Assembly: GCA_025991245.1 (NCBI GenBank)
Contig: BQMJ01000063.1
Location: 109,992 to 173,991, forward strand
From: Galdieria partita
Taxonomy: Eukaryota; Rhodophyta; Bangiophyceae; Galdieriales; Galdieriaceae
DNA length: 64,000 nucleotides
Direction: 5' to 3'
Below, one piece after another: positions 12,570 through 22,658 of the stretch. The notes under the pieces were generated by a model. That model was not told the origin of the DNA. It worked only from the letters and a program-made list of their open reading frames with translations, and ran no database searches. Position 1 is the stretch's first letter; each line of letters opens with the position of its first letter. Both the position numbers and the translations under genes were made by a program.

Positions 12570-13934
12570 TTAAGAATCCACAGATGAAAACTGACTCTTA
12601 TGAAACATTCGTTCTCTATGTATCAAATGACAAGTGTACTCAACTTTGTCTAACAAGTTCGTAATACGATGCGACCAATCATTAAGAATTGCTTCACTAG
12701 ACTGAGGCTTCGTAAACCAAACAATACCTGAAGGCCGATCGATTTTGGCCCAGAACACATGATTGCATACTTGATCACTTAGATACTTTTCTGTTTCCTG
12801 TTCGTCCAAATCTAACAGCTTTGCAAGCTTTTCTACAGAAATACAAGAGTAATAAACTGTGATAACTCGAAGATTATGCTCGATAGTTCTCACATGTAAA
12901 AGGTTCAAAACTTCCTTCTCATTCAAAAATTCCAAAAGCGAAATGCTCTTGAATTCTTGACCATAGTGTGCTATCGTTTCGGACCACTGAATAAGCTCTT
13001 TCTTTGTATAAAATTCTAGAAGCTTCGCAAATTCTCCAAGATCTTCCAGTTGTTTATATTCTGATATCCTAAAAAGTAAGTCATTCTGCTCGTTATTGAA
13101 CTGGGACAGGAGAATACAAACAACAGCATTGCGGAGTTCTTGCTTCCAAGAAGCATCTTGTTGGGCAAGCAACGTTTGATATTGCGCTATATAACACTTG
13201 CAAGCTTCTAGAAAGTCCTTATTGTAAATATGTAACCGCACCATGAGTCTATTATAAGAGAGGCGCAAATCTTCAAAAGTATCTCCTTCAAAGCTTCGGG
13301 GAGTAATTTTACGAGAGACAACTGAAGCTCGAATGTAATCTCCCTTATCCAAGGAAAGTCTTATTTGTTCAAGGATGAAAACTATTTTCTCCCTTTTATC
13401 CATCGATCCAAAAGTTTCCACTTGAAGTTCTTCCATTAGATCAGCAGCAATTGCAACATTTCCCTTTGATTCCTCTATTTCGGCAAGAGTCTTTGTGAGT
13501 CGTGCACGTTCCAGTTCAAGAAAGATCTTTCCTTCTGTAACTTCTCTCAAAACCCTGAGTACTTCTAATCTTGTGGGTTCGTCCAAGTTAGGGTCACTGA
13601 GATACGTCATACACTCTCTCACGACTGCGGCAATTGCTTGCTTTACTTGGGCTCTTCTCTTCGACAACAGTTGAACATGTTCCATAGTGAGTTGCCAATT
13701 ACCTCTTTTGTGGCAAAGTCTGATAATTTCTAAACAAACCTTTGTTGTCTCGGCGGTCAACCCTGCAAGACGGTAATTCCGTTCCAAACCCAGTAACTCT
13801 GCTAGAACTTCCGAAAGAGACTTGTATTCAGACTCTGCGATTTTCTCTTGAATCTCTTTTTCAGCTTCCCTGGTTATCTCCAACTCCATAGGTTCGTCAT
13901 TTGGTGTCAGTTTTGAGTTGAAACCTCTTTCCAT
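12570..13934 (-). CDS. PSMD12: 26S proteasome regulatory subunit Rpn5 (PSMD12)
   Basis: A non-ATPase lid subunit of the 26S proteasome. The ATG at 13932-13934 gives 454 aa, matching the usual ~455; the frame extends 13 codons upstream from a TTG only. The N-terminal half is a helical-repeat solenoid (SLSEVLAELLGLERNYRLAGL, KVCLEIIRLCHKRGNW). The C-terminal ~150 residues form the PCI domain with its winged helix (VEKLAKLLDLDEQETEKYLSDQV, HVFWAKIDRPSGIVWF). No introns are needed. It converges on the ABCA gene, with 77 bp between the stop codons. Confidence 0.92.
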   Translation of the reverse strand: MERGFNSKLTPNDEPMELEITREAEKEIQEKIAESEYKSLSEVLAELLGLERNYRLAGLTAETTKVCLEIIRLCHKRGNWQLTMEHVQLLSKRRAQVKQAIAAVVRECMTYLSDPNLDEPTRLEVLRVLREVTEGKIFLELERARLTKTLAEIEESKGNVAIAADLMEELQVETFGSMDKREKIVFILEQIRLSLDKGDYIRASVVSRKITPRSFEGDTFEDLRLSYNRLMVRLHIYNKDFLEACKCYIAQYQTLLAQQDASWKQELRNAVVCILLSQFNNEQNDLLFRISEYKQLEDLGEFAKLLEFYTKKELIQWSETIAHYGQEFKSISLLEFLNEKEVLNLLHVRTIEHNLRVITVYYSCISVEKLAKLLDLDEQETEKYLSDQVCNHVFWAKIDRPSGIVWFTKPQSSEAILNDWSHRITNLLDKVEYTCHLIHRERMFHKSQFSSVDS

Positions 13935-14286
13935 CTTTAATTTTTTGGTAAATTGTTGTTGGGATTTCTTCAACTATTCAAAACTACCAAATTGTACATA
14001 AACTGTCCTCTTAAGATGCGAACTTTATATTCATGTTATTTAGAAAAGGTTGAAGGAAACTAAAAAACTCTAATTATTCAACGACATTTGCCCAGTTACT
14101 AGCCAACGTTATAACAAGGTTCGTTACACTTTAAATAGCATTCTAAAGTTTATAGAATAAAATATTTATTACATATCAATGCAACCATTACTTACGTGCA
14201 AGAAAGACTCAGAAATGATCACAAAAAACTTCCAATCGAAACTTTTCGTAAAAACGTAGAACAGTTATCAATCTGTATTCTTTACT

Positions 14287-15470
14287 TCAGGGCAACTGGG
14301 ACAAATGACATTTCTTATGACAAGTACTGTAAAGTTTTGAATAAATTATATTTTTCACTGAAGCATTACCAACCTTTCCAAAAAAGAAGCTAATAAGTAC
14401 AATTAAAAATACTTGTACAACAGAGAAACCTATGTTCCCTACTACACCATTACTTGTATTCTTCGACAAACTCTTCACACGGTAGGATGACTCTCCAGCG
14501 TCCTGAAAATGCCCATCCTTCGCTATATGAATTTCTGCTGCATACAAGTCAAAAATAACAATTTCAACCAATTAAGAGCACTAACCTGAGTCATTGAAAT
14601 CGTTTGATGATGAAGATGCAGAGCTCTTATATTCTTCGTTTCGGTATCTAACTTCTCTCAATTTTTCAAGTTCTAAATCACGAAGAGCAAGCTCTCTATT
14701 CAATACATGGATTCTCTCCAATGCCATTTGATAACGTTCTTCCAGAGAAACAAGAGAATTATTCTTTTCTAATAACCTTTCGATAGTTATACAAGTCCTC
14801 TCTTATATACCGAAACATACCTTGGAGACGACGCAGCTGATAGATTTATTCTTTCCCTTGTGAACCCAGAAGAGTCGTTTCCAAAGTCATCAGGAACTTT
14901 GCTATCTTCTCTAGTTGTGCCCCGCTTTATTGTTCCATTCACAACGACAGAGTCGGAAGCGAATTTCTCCGATTGAGTACTTGTATACCCTTCCGACCCT
15001 TTTGAAGTACCTTCCATATTTTTTTGCGTAGGTTGTAGAGAAGCCTGTGAAGAATAAGCGTTTGAACTAGAGCCGAGATCCATATTCTGTCCTCCTAATA
15101 CAAACTGGACCCGAAATTTCTGCTGTAAGATTGAATCTTCCTTTACTTTTTTCCATAGCTCGTGAACATCCATTTTCGCTGCTTCTTCAGATATCCTTGT
15201 CACTTGTATCAAGAATCTGTCCTTACTAGTCTTGAGGTCTTCTGGTGTATATTTCAAAGGTTCCAGTGTGATTAGAACGTCTTTTCTTTCCCCTGGCTTG
15301 ATAACCCCAACGTTGGGGCGTACCGAGTACCGTTGTGGCTGTGTAGTCTTTACTTTGAAGCATATATAACTCTTTGAAATATTTTCAACCGTCAAACTGG
15401 TGGAAGCAGGTTTCCCTGACTCCACAAAGAGGTCTAGTTGTTTGGTGGACAATTTCACAACCGAGTCCAT
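14287..15470 (-). CDS. VAP-like protein with MSP domain
   Basis: Three exons (15470-14811, 14763-14586, 14537-14287) join in phase into 362 aa. The first ~125 residues are a major-sperm-protein domain (VENISKSYICFKVKTTQPQRYSVRPNVGVIKPGE; LEPLKYTPEDLKTSKDRFLIQ), which in VAP proteins binds FFAT motifs at ER contact sites. A Ser-rich linker follows, then a coiled coil encoded by exon 2 (SLEERYQMALERIHVLNRE) and a C-terminal hydrophobic segment in exon 3 (VVQVFLIVLISFFFG), consistent with ER anchoring. About 28 residues follow the membrane segment, more than in most VAPs, so the 3' end may be spliced further. The exon 3 acceptor is a CAG-CAG tandem. The donor used is GTATAT; reading through instead ends the protein after exon 1. 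Confidence 0.82.
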
Positions 15471-15880
15471 ACCACCGAAGATCTTTGGAAACTTGATTCT
15501 TTAGATGCATTTTGTTAAAGCCAAAGCTGAACTTTAGTCTTGAAAGCAATAGTATAAAGAAATTCTTTGTGCTGTTCCTTTGCGAGTTTTATATAAAACA
15601 TGTTCAAATACAGATATCTCGTATGTTTGACTTTGATAGTCTTTTATGAATTGCTTTATGAGATTATCGTTTTCTTAAATCATTCAATTCTTCCCTTTCT
15701 TTGTAAATATATCAATTGTAAGTTCATACTGCTTATGAGAACTATAGACCATTCGAGAGAATATCGAATGTATACAAAACCTGCAGTTTACTGATAGAAA
15801 TTGTTGGGCTATCAACTTTCACATTTTTTGGATTTTAGAATTATCTGATTCGTCTCAAGCAGCAGGTTTAAAACTTCTTC

Positions 15881-16678
15881 ATGTTTCTCAGCAATGAACT
15901 TTCAACGTTATCTCGTGCTTTTGTTGTCTCGAACATTTCTCAGCGTACAGTTGATTGTCGTGGTTGCTGGCTAACTAGAAAGAAAGTTGGAACAGTTTCC
16001 GGAGCTCCTTGCTTTCTGAGGAAAGTCAAAAGCTTTTTTAGTGATAGACCAGTTGAAGGACCTTTTCCAGGTCGTTTTGGAAAATGGTACCTTACAGAGA
16101 GAGACGTGACTGAAATTGGGTGTTATAGAGGCTCTTTAGTAGTCTCTTCTCTGTGTCTTTTAACTTGTTTAGTTCTTGGCAACCTTTTACCCGATAGCTC
16201 GCATCGGTTTCTGGACCTGTCTATTTGGTTAAGTACTTTGTCTCTTGGAGTAGCGTTACAGTACATTCACATATATGCAAAAGTCCTTAAGAAAGCTCTA
16301 CAGATTCTTTGGTTTGTGGGAGTTTTGGGAATGTTGTTTGTCCAGTTATCTTCGCAGTCGAATGAGCTTGTCTTGGAAACTGTGAAGCATCCGAACTCAT
16401 TGTTATTCTCAGGTTGGACTCTTATTGCATTCAATGGACTTTTGTTTAAGGAGGCTTTCTGTTATCGCCAATATGAAGCCATACTGTTAACTTTCATGGT
16501 TCCTATTCTTTCATTTGGACATTTTCTTTCACTACTATCTGGCGAAACAGCCAATATCATCTTATTTTTCATTAGCTTATCGTATATTTATTTCGCAGTA
16601 AGAAAATTTGACTCACCTTTAGTTAACGACCTGGGAGACAAAAGTATCTTTGAGTATCTGGAGAAGCAGAACAAATAA
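15881..16678 (+). CDS. DUF2301-family membrane protein, probably plastid
   Basis: One exon, 265 aa. The first ~55 residues are rich in Ser, Arg and Lys and look like a plastid transit peptide. The mature part starts with GPFPGRFGKWYLTERDVTEI, which resembles the conserved opening of the DUF2301 family found in cyanobacteria, algae and plants. About six hydrophobic helices follow (for example SLVVSSLCLLTCLVLGNLL and TANIILFFISLSYIYFAV). The function of the family is not known. It is divergent from the VAP gene, with 410 bp between starts. Assignment is from memory of the family pattern, so moderate confidence. Confidence 0.68.
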   Translation: MFLSNELSTLSRAFVVSNISQRTVDCRGCWLTRKKVGTVSGAPCFLRKVKSFFSDRPVEGPFPGRFGKWYLTERDVTEIGCYRGSLVVSSLCLLTCLVLGNLLPDSSHRFLDLSIWLSTLSLGVALQYIHIYAKVLKKALQILWFVGVLGMLFVQLSSQSNELVLETVKHPNSLLFSGWTLIAFNGLLFKEAFCYRQYEAILLTFMVPILSFGHFLSLLSGETANIILFFISLSYIYFAVRKFDSPLVNDLGDKSIFEYLEKQNK

Positions 16679-16737
16679 AATTCTTGGATAAAGTCAAAGA
16701 ACACTTCCACTCTTTTGCGTTCTTCTATCACTCAACT

Positions 16738-17349
16738 TCAGCTCAGATCGACTCCTTTTTCATACGCAAGCCAAGAAAGAGAGTTTTCCACACTCTTCTC
16801 TGAGCGTTGTTCCACGGACTTGTTGACTTGACTTCCAACGTTACTCTCTCGTTCCAAAAAGCCTTCCACTTTCTCAATTAGTGCATTGCACACCCTTGGC
16901 ATAGATAACAGCTGCAAATTCAATACACGGGCATCTTTCTCATCAAGTTTAGACTCCTTCAAACAAAAGGAATAACTACCGTTTAAATATTTGAGATATT
17001 CTTGGTCGGGTTTCGTTCGAAGTAGATCAGGCAAGGCTCCAAGAGTTTCTTCTGTAGGAACTTTCGGCCTTAAGATCCACTCAGATGAAGAAAGAAAACA
17101 AGTTTCCAAATCTCTTCTGAGCAAGTGTTCTAAAGTCACAATGGAAACATACTTTTCAAACAACTGCTCTCTGTTCTGGAACTTGAATATTTTCAGTATA
17201 ACAACACAATCAAGCAAAACTTACCTAAAACTTTCTTTCCAATCCTGTGATATGCTTTCTGACATCTTCAAATCGCTCAAAAGTTGATTTACTTTGCTTA
17301 ACAAGTCTTCAACTCGGACTTGTAGCTTAGAAAATGATTGCATGTCCAT
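16738..17349 (-). CDS. MED8: Mediator subunit 8-like protein
   Basis: Two exons (17349-17225 and 17170-16738) join in phase across a 54-nt intron into 185 aa. The N-terminal part is a heptad-rich helix (VEDLLSKVNQLLSDLKMS). The centre contains LPDLLRTKPDQE, close to the LRTKPDPE signature of Mediator subunit 8, a head-module protein of the RNA polymerase II coactivator. The length is short compared with animal MED8 (about 270) but similar to plant and fungal forms. The C-terminal tail is acidic and Ser-rich. The family call rests mainly on the LRTKPD motif and the helical N-terminus, so it is tentative. Its start is 21 bp from the start of the divergent nicotinamidase gene. Confidence 0.55.
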
Positions 17350-17370
17350 CGTACGAAGGGATGACAAAGA

Positions 17371-18284
17371 ATGGCTCGAGCTTTAGTGATTGTGGATGTT
17401 CAAAGAGACTTTTGTAAAGGGGGTAGTCTGGTTTGTTCCTTTCTTGGTTCTAGTCATAATCTAAGTTTCAAAGAAGGAAGTTCCGGGTGCTGAGGAAATT
17501 CTGAATCCTATCAATGAACTTCGCACCAGAGGACTTTTTGATGTTGTAGTTGAAACTCAGGTAAGATTGTTTGTTGTTTCAAGTTTCAGACGATTGAAGT
17601 TGTCGGAGGATTGGCATCCAAATAATCACATTTCTTTTGCCAAGAATCATCCCGGTCACGAAGTATTTGACACAATAGAAGTAGTGACGTATCTGGAGTG
17701 AGTTGCGGACTTCTAAGCTTTTGCTAGGAAAACGGTGTGAAGCAGATTCTATGGCCTGTGCATTGCGTGCAGCATTCTATAGGAGCAGAATTTCATCCAC
17801 TTTTAATTCGTAAAGATAGGTAATAATGTAGATATTTTTGGGTTTTGCTTCCAAACACATTTTCTATCAGTGATGTATTGATTCAGAAGGGAATAGACCC
17901 TAATATAGATTCGTATTCAGCGTTTTGGGACAATGGAAAACAGAAACAGACTCAGTTAAAGGAAAAACTCGTTGAGGAAAATGTATCAAAGTTATACGTT
18001 TGTGGTAAGATATTCCACATTGTTATGAAAAGCTAACATTTCTTTCTGTAGGACTAGCTTTGGACTTTTGCGTAGCTTATACTTGTCTTGATGGAGTGCA
18101 GGAGGGATTCGAGACATATTTAGTACTTGACTGTTCGGTATGTTTTCAGACTGTATTTCTGATGCAACTTAGAAACTTGGAGTAGAGAGCAATCTCGTCG
18201 AGTTCTTTGACAACGAAACTGTTTGAGTTGGCGACTTCTGATGTGAAGTTCACATATTCAAGTCTCTGCTGTAGAAAAGCTTGA
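17371..18284 (+). CDS. Nicotinamidase / isochorismatase-like hydrolase
   Basis: Seven exons (17371-17430, 17477-17560, 17609-17680, 17728-17819, 17871-18004, 18052-18137, 18186-18284) with introns of 46-51 nt join in phase into 208 aa. The product should hydrolyse nicotinamide to nicotinate and ammonia in the NAD salvage pathway. Key elements are present: VIVDVQRDFCKGGSL (catalytic Asp of the DVQxDF motif), VETQDWHPNNHISF (metal-binding Asp and His), ILWPVHCVQHSIGAEFHP (WPxHCVQ with metal-binding His), KGIDPNIDSYSAF, and GLALDFCVAYTCLDG (catalytic Cys). The length matches eukaryotic nicotinamidases. The second exon may begin three bases earlier, adding one Lys. The density of introns in so short a gene is notable against its intronless neighbours. 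Confidence 0.9.
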
Positions 18285-18528
18285 GTACCTCTCTTCAAAC
18301 TATGAACTAAGTTGCTACTTGTCCATTTCTTTGATATGCAGAATACGGGAACAAAGACAAAAAACAGAGACAAAGAATTGAAACCAACACAATACTCAAA
18401 GTTATCCAGTTCCTTTTGTTGACTAGATTCATTCCAGGGTAAACAAAATCCTTTTGCATTCTACACGTACAAAACACCTAATGCCGCGACAAGATGCAAA
18501 AGTACTTAAAAGTTCTTCAGAACATCAT

Positions 18529-19291
18529 TCACTGCTTGAAAAGTTCTTTCTCGCTCAGCTCCACTTGGAATAATGTTCTGATCATTTATTCACTCATTAG
18601 AAGAAACACAACCAAAAATAGAAATATTACTTACTTTCTTATGAGATGCTTTTATAGAGGAAAGTTTCTGCCTTGGTTTATTTCTATCCCCATATTTCCC
18701 AAGTGAACGAGTAGAAATGGAGGCAATCTTGGCAGACTTTTCCAAATCCTTAGATTTATACTTATCCGTTCTTACCGGTCGACTAGATAGTTGATCTTTG
18801 GCAATGCTCCTCTTGTTACGTTCCTGACTCTTACGATTATTCTTTACTCTGTTCCTCTTGCCCTCCTTTACTCGATCAAAAGGGGATTCCCCAGGTTGCA
18901 ACGACGGGTCATGAGGTAATATCACTTGATCACTTTCGTCATTGATGCTTCGATAACCATGAATCGGACGAAATTCTCCACGTGTCTCATCCCAGGCAAA
19001 CTTATCTCTCTTTCTCTTCCGAATTCCTCGAATTCTTGCAAATTGCTCCCACTTTGTCAAAGGCTTTTCTTTCGGAATAGGCTTGGCGCGAGGAATTACT
19101 GAAAATGGTTCGGGCAATTCCCTTTGACTCTTTCTCTCTGAACTTTGTTCCGGTAAAGTGAAGAGGCCCTGAACCAGAAACTCTACAGCACGTAGAATAC
19201 GTTCTTCTTGTTCTTGTTTCGTCTCACCTTGTAATATGGGTCTAACGTCTGCACACGACAAACTCCCCAAGTCGACTTCAACACCGTCCAT
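18529..19291 (-). CDS. RRS1: Ribosome biogenesis regulator RRS1
   Basis: Nucleolar factor needed for large-subunit assembly with the 5S RNP. The ATG at 19289-19291 is preferred over an upstream GTG. The core RAKPIPKEKPLTKWEQFA, RIRGIRKRKRDKFAWDE and GEFRPIHGYR are the RRS1 signature, followed by a long Lys/Arg-rich nucleolar tail. The last exon is uncertain: a GTAAGT donor at 18634 follows the codons for KASHKK, and splicing to 18558 would add about nine residues and stop at 18529; without splicing the frame ends at 18590. Total is about 230 aa, shorter than human RRS1 (365) but near fungal versions (about 200). Confidence 0.85.
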
Positions 19292-19460
19292 CACCACAAA
19301 CTCGACTGCTCATTTGGGAATGTTGGGCATTTACGGTTATTTCCTCAAAAAAGGACGTAACTGCCGAAAAATGAAGTGCTTTGAGTCCCGCTCTGATTAC
19401 TTAGTGAACCTACTCCCACGTCTCCCGGAGCGGTTTTTAGGGTTCCCAACTGCGTTCCTT

Positions 19461-20857
19461 CTATGAAAAGCTAGACTGAAAGCCGAACAAAAGTTTCTTT
19501 CCTAATGAAGGTTCGTTGGAAGGAAGTTTTTCCAACTTCCGTTTGGCTGCTTTCGAAACAGAATCTGTCTGTGTACTTTGCAAGTGAAGGGATCCTGATC
19601 CTACCATACCAAAACCCCAGTGAAGAAAAGTTAGGAAAACGTAAAGTGATAACGAAGAAACAAACAGTTTCAATGTCACTCCCATAATTCTCCTCAGGCT
19701 TCCCAAAAGCTAAACGATTCTGTTTTTTCCGAAGTTCAGTTACTGCATCGAGTTCTTTTTGTTTCCGCGATCAGCGACCACCTCGTCGCTTCTTAAGTTT
19801 CTCGTCAGGTATCTATTGATATTGGTTGTAATAAATGAAACGCAGTATAAAAAGAAATTTACCGGTAAAGTTTTTGACGGTTTTTCCGGTGGAGGCTCTT
19901 GCCACTTCTCAAACTTCTGTCGGATTTCCTCCTTAAGTTGTCTTCCTATTCTTCCGTCTCTGCTTTGTTTCGCTGCATCAACACGGGAAGCCAACGAAAC
20001 TTTGGCAGATACAAGACGCTTTCCTTTCTTTCTTAATCCGTAAGGTAAAGATTGAATTTCTGTGTGACGAAAAATATAGCCCTAAATAATTTTTTTTGTC
20101 AAATAATACTTCGAATTTGTACGGAAATCCTACCTCATGAGGACTAGTAAATCTCGTAGATAAGCCTAAGCCAAGAGATTTGTTTGAACCAAGGGTCTGT
20201 ATATTGCACGAAAAAATCTTCGCCAAGTTGTCTATGCCCCAGCTAAACCGATAAGTTGCGCTGCTACGGAACTACCAACCAAGGCTGTCACATTCGGTGC
20301 CAAAATACTCATTTAACTTTCAACAAAGTTTACAAGCTTCTTCTGCACTTCGTCTAAATAAAATATCCCTCTGCATAATTCAAGGACCCATTCTGGTTCT
20401 TCTTCAGAGAGCATCTCTCCCACCGTCGAGGCAAAGGTAACTGCTACAGTTATTATAGTGGCTTGTGGTAGAACTCTACTCAAGTCTTTTCGACTGCGAT
20501 CAATACCGTTCTTGATAATGACTACAGTTCGTGCATAGTCAACAGGGTCACAATTCAGGAACGCGTTTTCCGTATGCTTTCCTCAGTTTTTTACCCACAA
20601 ACGCAAATTCTTCTTTTACAAGAGAAAGATAGTTCATACGCAGATACACAAGTTCGTATTCTTTCGGTACGACTTGTTCCGCAGAATCCTGAGCTTCAGA
20701 AACTAACTAATTAAAAACTTCCTTAAAGTCTGAGGTTTTCTGCCATCCATGAGCCTTTGAACCTGCTCTTTTAAGTTGTTCAACATTATTCGGACTTTTA
20801 AACTCTTTTGGAATCGTCTTCCAAATCCTCTACAAACTGTTCCGCAAGAGTAGACGT
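19461..20857 (-). pseudogene. PRPF31: Decayed copy of splicing factor PRPF31 (Prp31)
   Basis: Read across frames, this segment follows Prp31, a U4/U6-U5 tri-snRNP protein, from its N-terminus to its basic C-terminal part. Recognisable blocks: STLAEQFVEDLEDD at the expected start, but the initiator is ACG (20855-20857); DPVDYARTVVIIKNG; VLPQATIITVAVTFAST; the NOP-domain block MSILAPNVTALVGSS; IQTLGSNKSLGLGLSTRF; GYIFRHTEIQSLPYG; EIRQKFEKWQEPPPEKP; and ELRKKQNRLAFGKPEE. Lesions include the lost start, in-frame stops near 20706, at about 20312 (TAA between VES and MS) and in the KKRRGGR block near 19773, and single-base frameshifts near 20548 and 20245. A 52-nt intron (20082-20133, GTAGGA...TTTAG) is retained and splices in phase, so this is not a processed retrocopy. 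A functional PRPF31 must be elsewhere if this reading is right. Confidence 0.82.
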
Positions 20858-21509
20858 TTCCTTGTCAAAAGTTCTTGTTGTTTATGGGTTCAACAAATTG
20901 GCCTTCGTCAGCCACTACAATAACCTTGAACTTGCTACACTATGTAAACTCTTCAACTCTGGCTTTCGAGCAACTAGCCAAACTAGAATAAATTTCTTTT
21001 CCGTTGTCCTAGTTCAAATGCCTTCTCAAATCGACTATTGTCAATCGCTATGAAAGAATTTTGTCTACTTTTCAAGATGTAAAGTAGCTTTCGATGGTAT
21101 GTATAATCTTTAAAGACCATTTCGGTCCATCACCGGGTGACTTTATCACAAGATGCTTACTTTTCACGAAAGACGTTGAGTTGGATAATCGAATTTTCGT
21201 GTAGTTGAGAATCCAATTGTAGGCACAACTTTTCGAAGACAGTTTTCAAAATATGTGCATATTATCAAAGCATAGGAGTCGAGTATATTCGCTTCTTTCA
21301 TGCAAGACATAGAACAATTAATTGCGCAACTGCAACAAGTGCCATTGATGTCAACTGTAAAAAATTTATCAAACATGTTTTACAATAGTAAAGTTGCATC
21401 CTTAAAAAGACTTATTCTCTTTTAGACTTCGATTTCTGTGAAGGAATGAAGAGTTTCCATTGCAAAATAACAAGAAATGAAAGTCATTAAAGCCTAAATA
21501 GTGGAAGAA
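20858..21509. other. Intergenic region, no gene recognised
   Basis: About 650 bases between the PRPF31 pseudogene and the GT69 gene. Short open frames exist on both strands but none shows a family motif or convincing composition. It includes the 5' flank of the dead PRPF31 copy. Confidence 0.35.
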
Positions 21510-22658
21510 TCAATCTGTTGAAGTCCAATAAGCCTGCTTTCTAAAGGGATGTGTGTTGCTGGATGATAAATTGAGAGGTTCGCAAAGGAATTTTTCTGGT
21601 TTAGTGACGTTGAAGAATATTTCTGTAGTTTCTACTCGAGGAGTTGAAGAATTCATAAACTCTCTGGCTTTTAAAAAGATCTGGGACTCATAGGCTACTC
21701 GAAGCCGCGAATCTATGCAAATATTTTTTGCTCCTAGGTTCCAGAGATCCTTGCAGAATAAAGTGCACTCGGAACAAGGACATTCTTGAGAACCTGCGTC
21801 TGCTAGCCTAAATCGTAGACGATGTTCAACAAGGGGCCAAGCTTGAAACGCAACTATCCCATTCCAACAACTATAGACTGGTACACAGCCTCCCTGAAGA
21901 CACAGAGTGCGATCTTCTTTTGAAGGGAACATATCACAGTTCTGCCTGTTTCCCAAAACTTTCCCAGAAATATCTCGGGCTACCCAAGTATCATAGAAAG
22001 AGACTCTCCTATCGAAATCCAATCCGCATATCATGTTGGCTCCTTTTTCGAAATAGTCGATGGATTGAAGCAAATCTGCGGCACAAAAGAATACATCATT
22101 TATGAAGACCACAATGTCCGCTGGAAATGTGTTCTCAAATAGAGGTCTCAGTGCAGCGTTTCGTAGGTTCGCCATGAAATCTATCCTGTTTTGAGTTTTC
22201 CCTCTAGTTAACTTCCCACAATGAACAAAATGGTCAATCCCCAAAGTCTTCAGAGTTTTGGCGAAATTTTTAACTTTTTTGCAAGTATCATCTTTGCTTC
22301 CACTCTCGTATATAGATACGAAGCTCTTTGAGGCAAAGTTAGCGGTAAGCAACTTGAGTAGCTCAAAAGATTGTCTTGGGAACACTTTAGAACTGTCCTT
22401 TAGATTGATAGCATACAATATACGCAGGCGGTTACTCGAAGGAAGTGTTTTCGGTAAATCCCCACAAATGTCCGTCCCGTTGAAAGTGTCTGAGTCCACT
22501 CTCTGCTTCCTCTGAGTTTCTAAAAAACTGGTTGTATTCACAGAGTCGAAATTCCTTAGAAAAGCTTGGTTTAGCCGTTTTGTCTTGTCAATCTGTAGAA
22601 CAAGGAAAACAAAAGCAGTGCAAAATAGTGCCCGTATCAAGGTCGATCTCTTTGACAT
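21510..22658 (-). CDS. GT69-type mannosyltransferase (CAP59/CMT1 family)
   Basis: Single-exon gene, 382 aa, starting at ATG 22656-22658. The N-terminus is a type II signal anchor (TLIRALFCTAFVFLVLQI) placing the catalytic part in the Golgi lumen. The body follows the cryptococcal mannosyltransferase 1/CAP59 family: FVSIYESGSKDDT, RIDFMANLRNAALRPL, DIVVFINDVFFCAADLL, NMICGLDFDRRVSFYDTWVARD, and a Cys-rich SQECPCSECTLFC segment. Fungal members transfer alpha-1,3-mannose from GDP-mannose to cell-wall or capsule glycans; the acceptor here is unknown. The FINDVFF element corresponds to the family's likely metal/nucleotide-sugar site. Confidence 0.85.
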   Translation of the reverse strand: MSKRSTLIRALFCTAFVFLVLQIDKTKRLNQAFLRNFDSVNTTSFLETQRKQRVDSDTFNGTDICGDLPKTLPSSNRLRILYAINLKDSSKVFPRQSFELLKLLTANFASKSFVSIYESGSKDDTCKKVKNFAKTLKTLGIDHFVHCGKLTRGKTQNRIDFMANLRNAALRPLFENTFPADIVVFINDVFFCAADLLQSIDYFEKGANMICGLDFDRRVSFYDTWVARDISGKVLGNRQNCDMFPSKEDRTLCLQGGCVPVYSCWNGIVAFQAWPLVEHRLRFRLADAGSQECPCSECTLFCKDLWNLGAKNICIDSRLRVAYESQIFLKAREFMNSSTPRVETTEIFFNVTKPEKFLCEPLNLSSSNTHPFRKQAYWTSTD

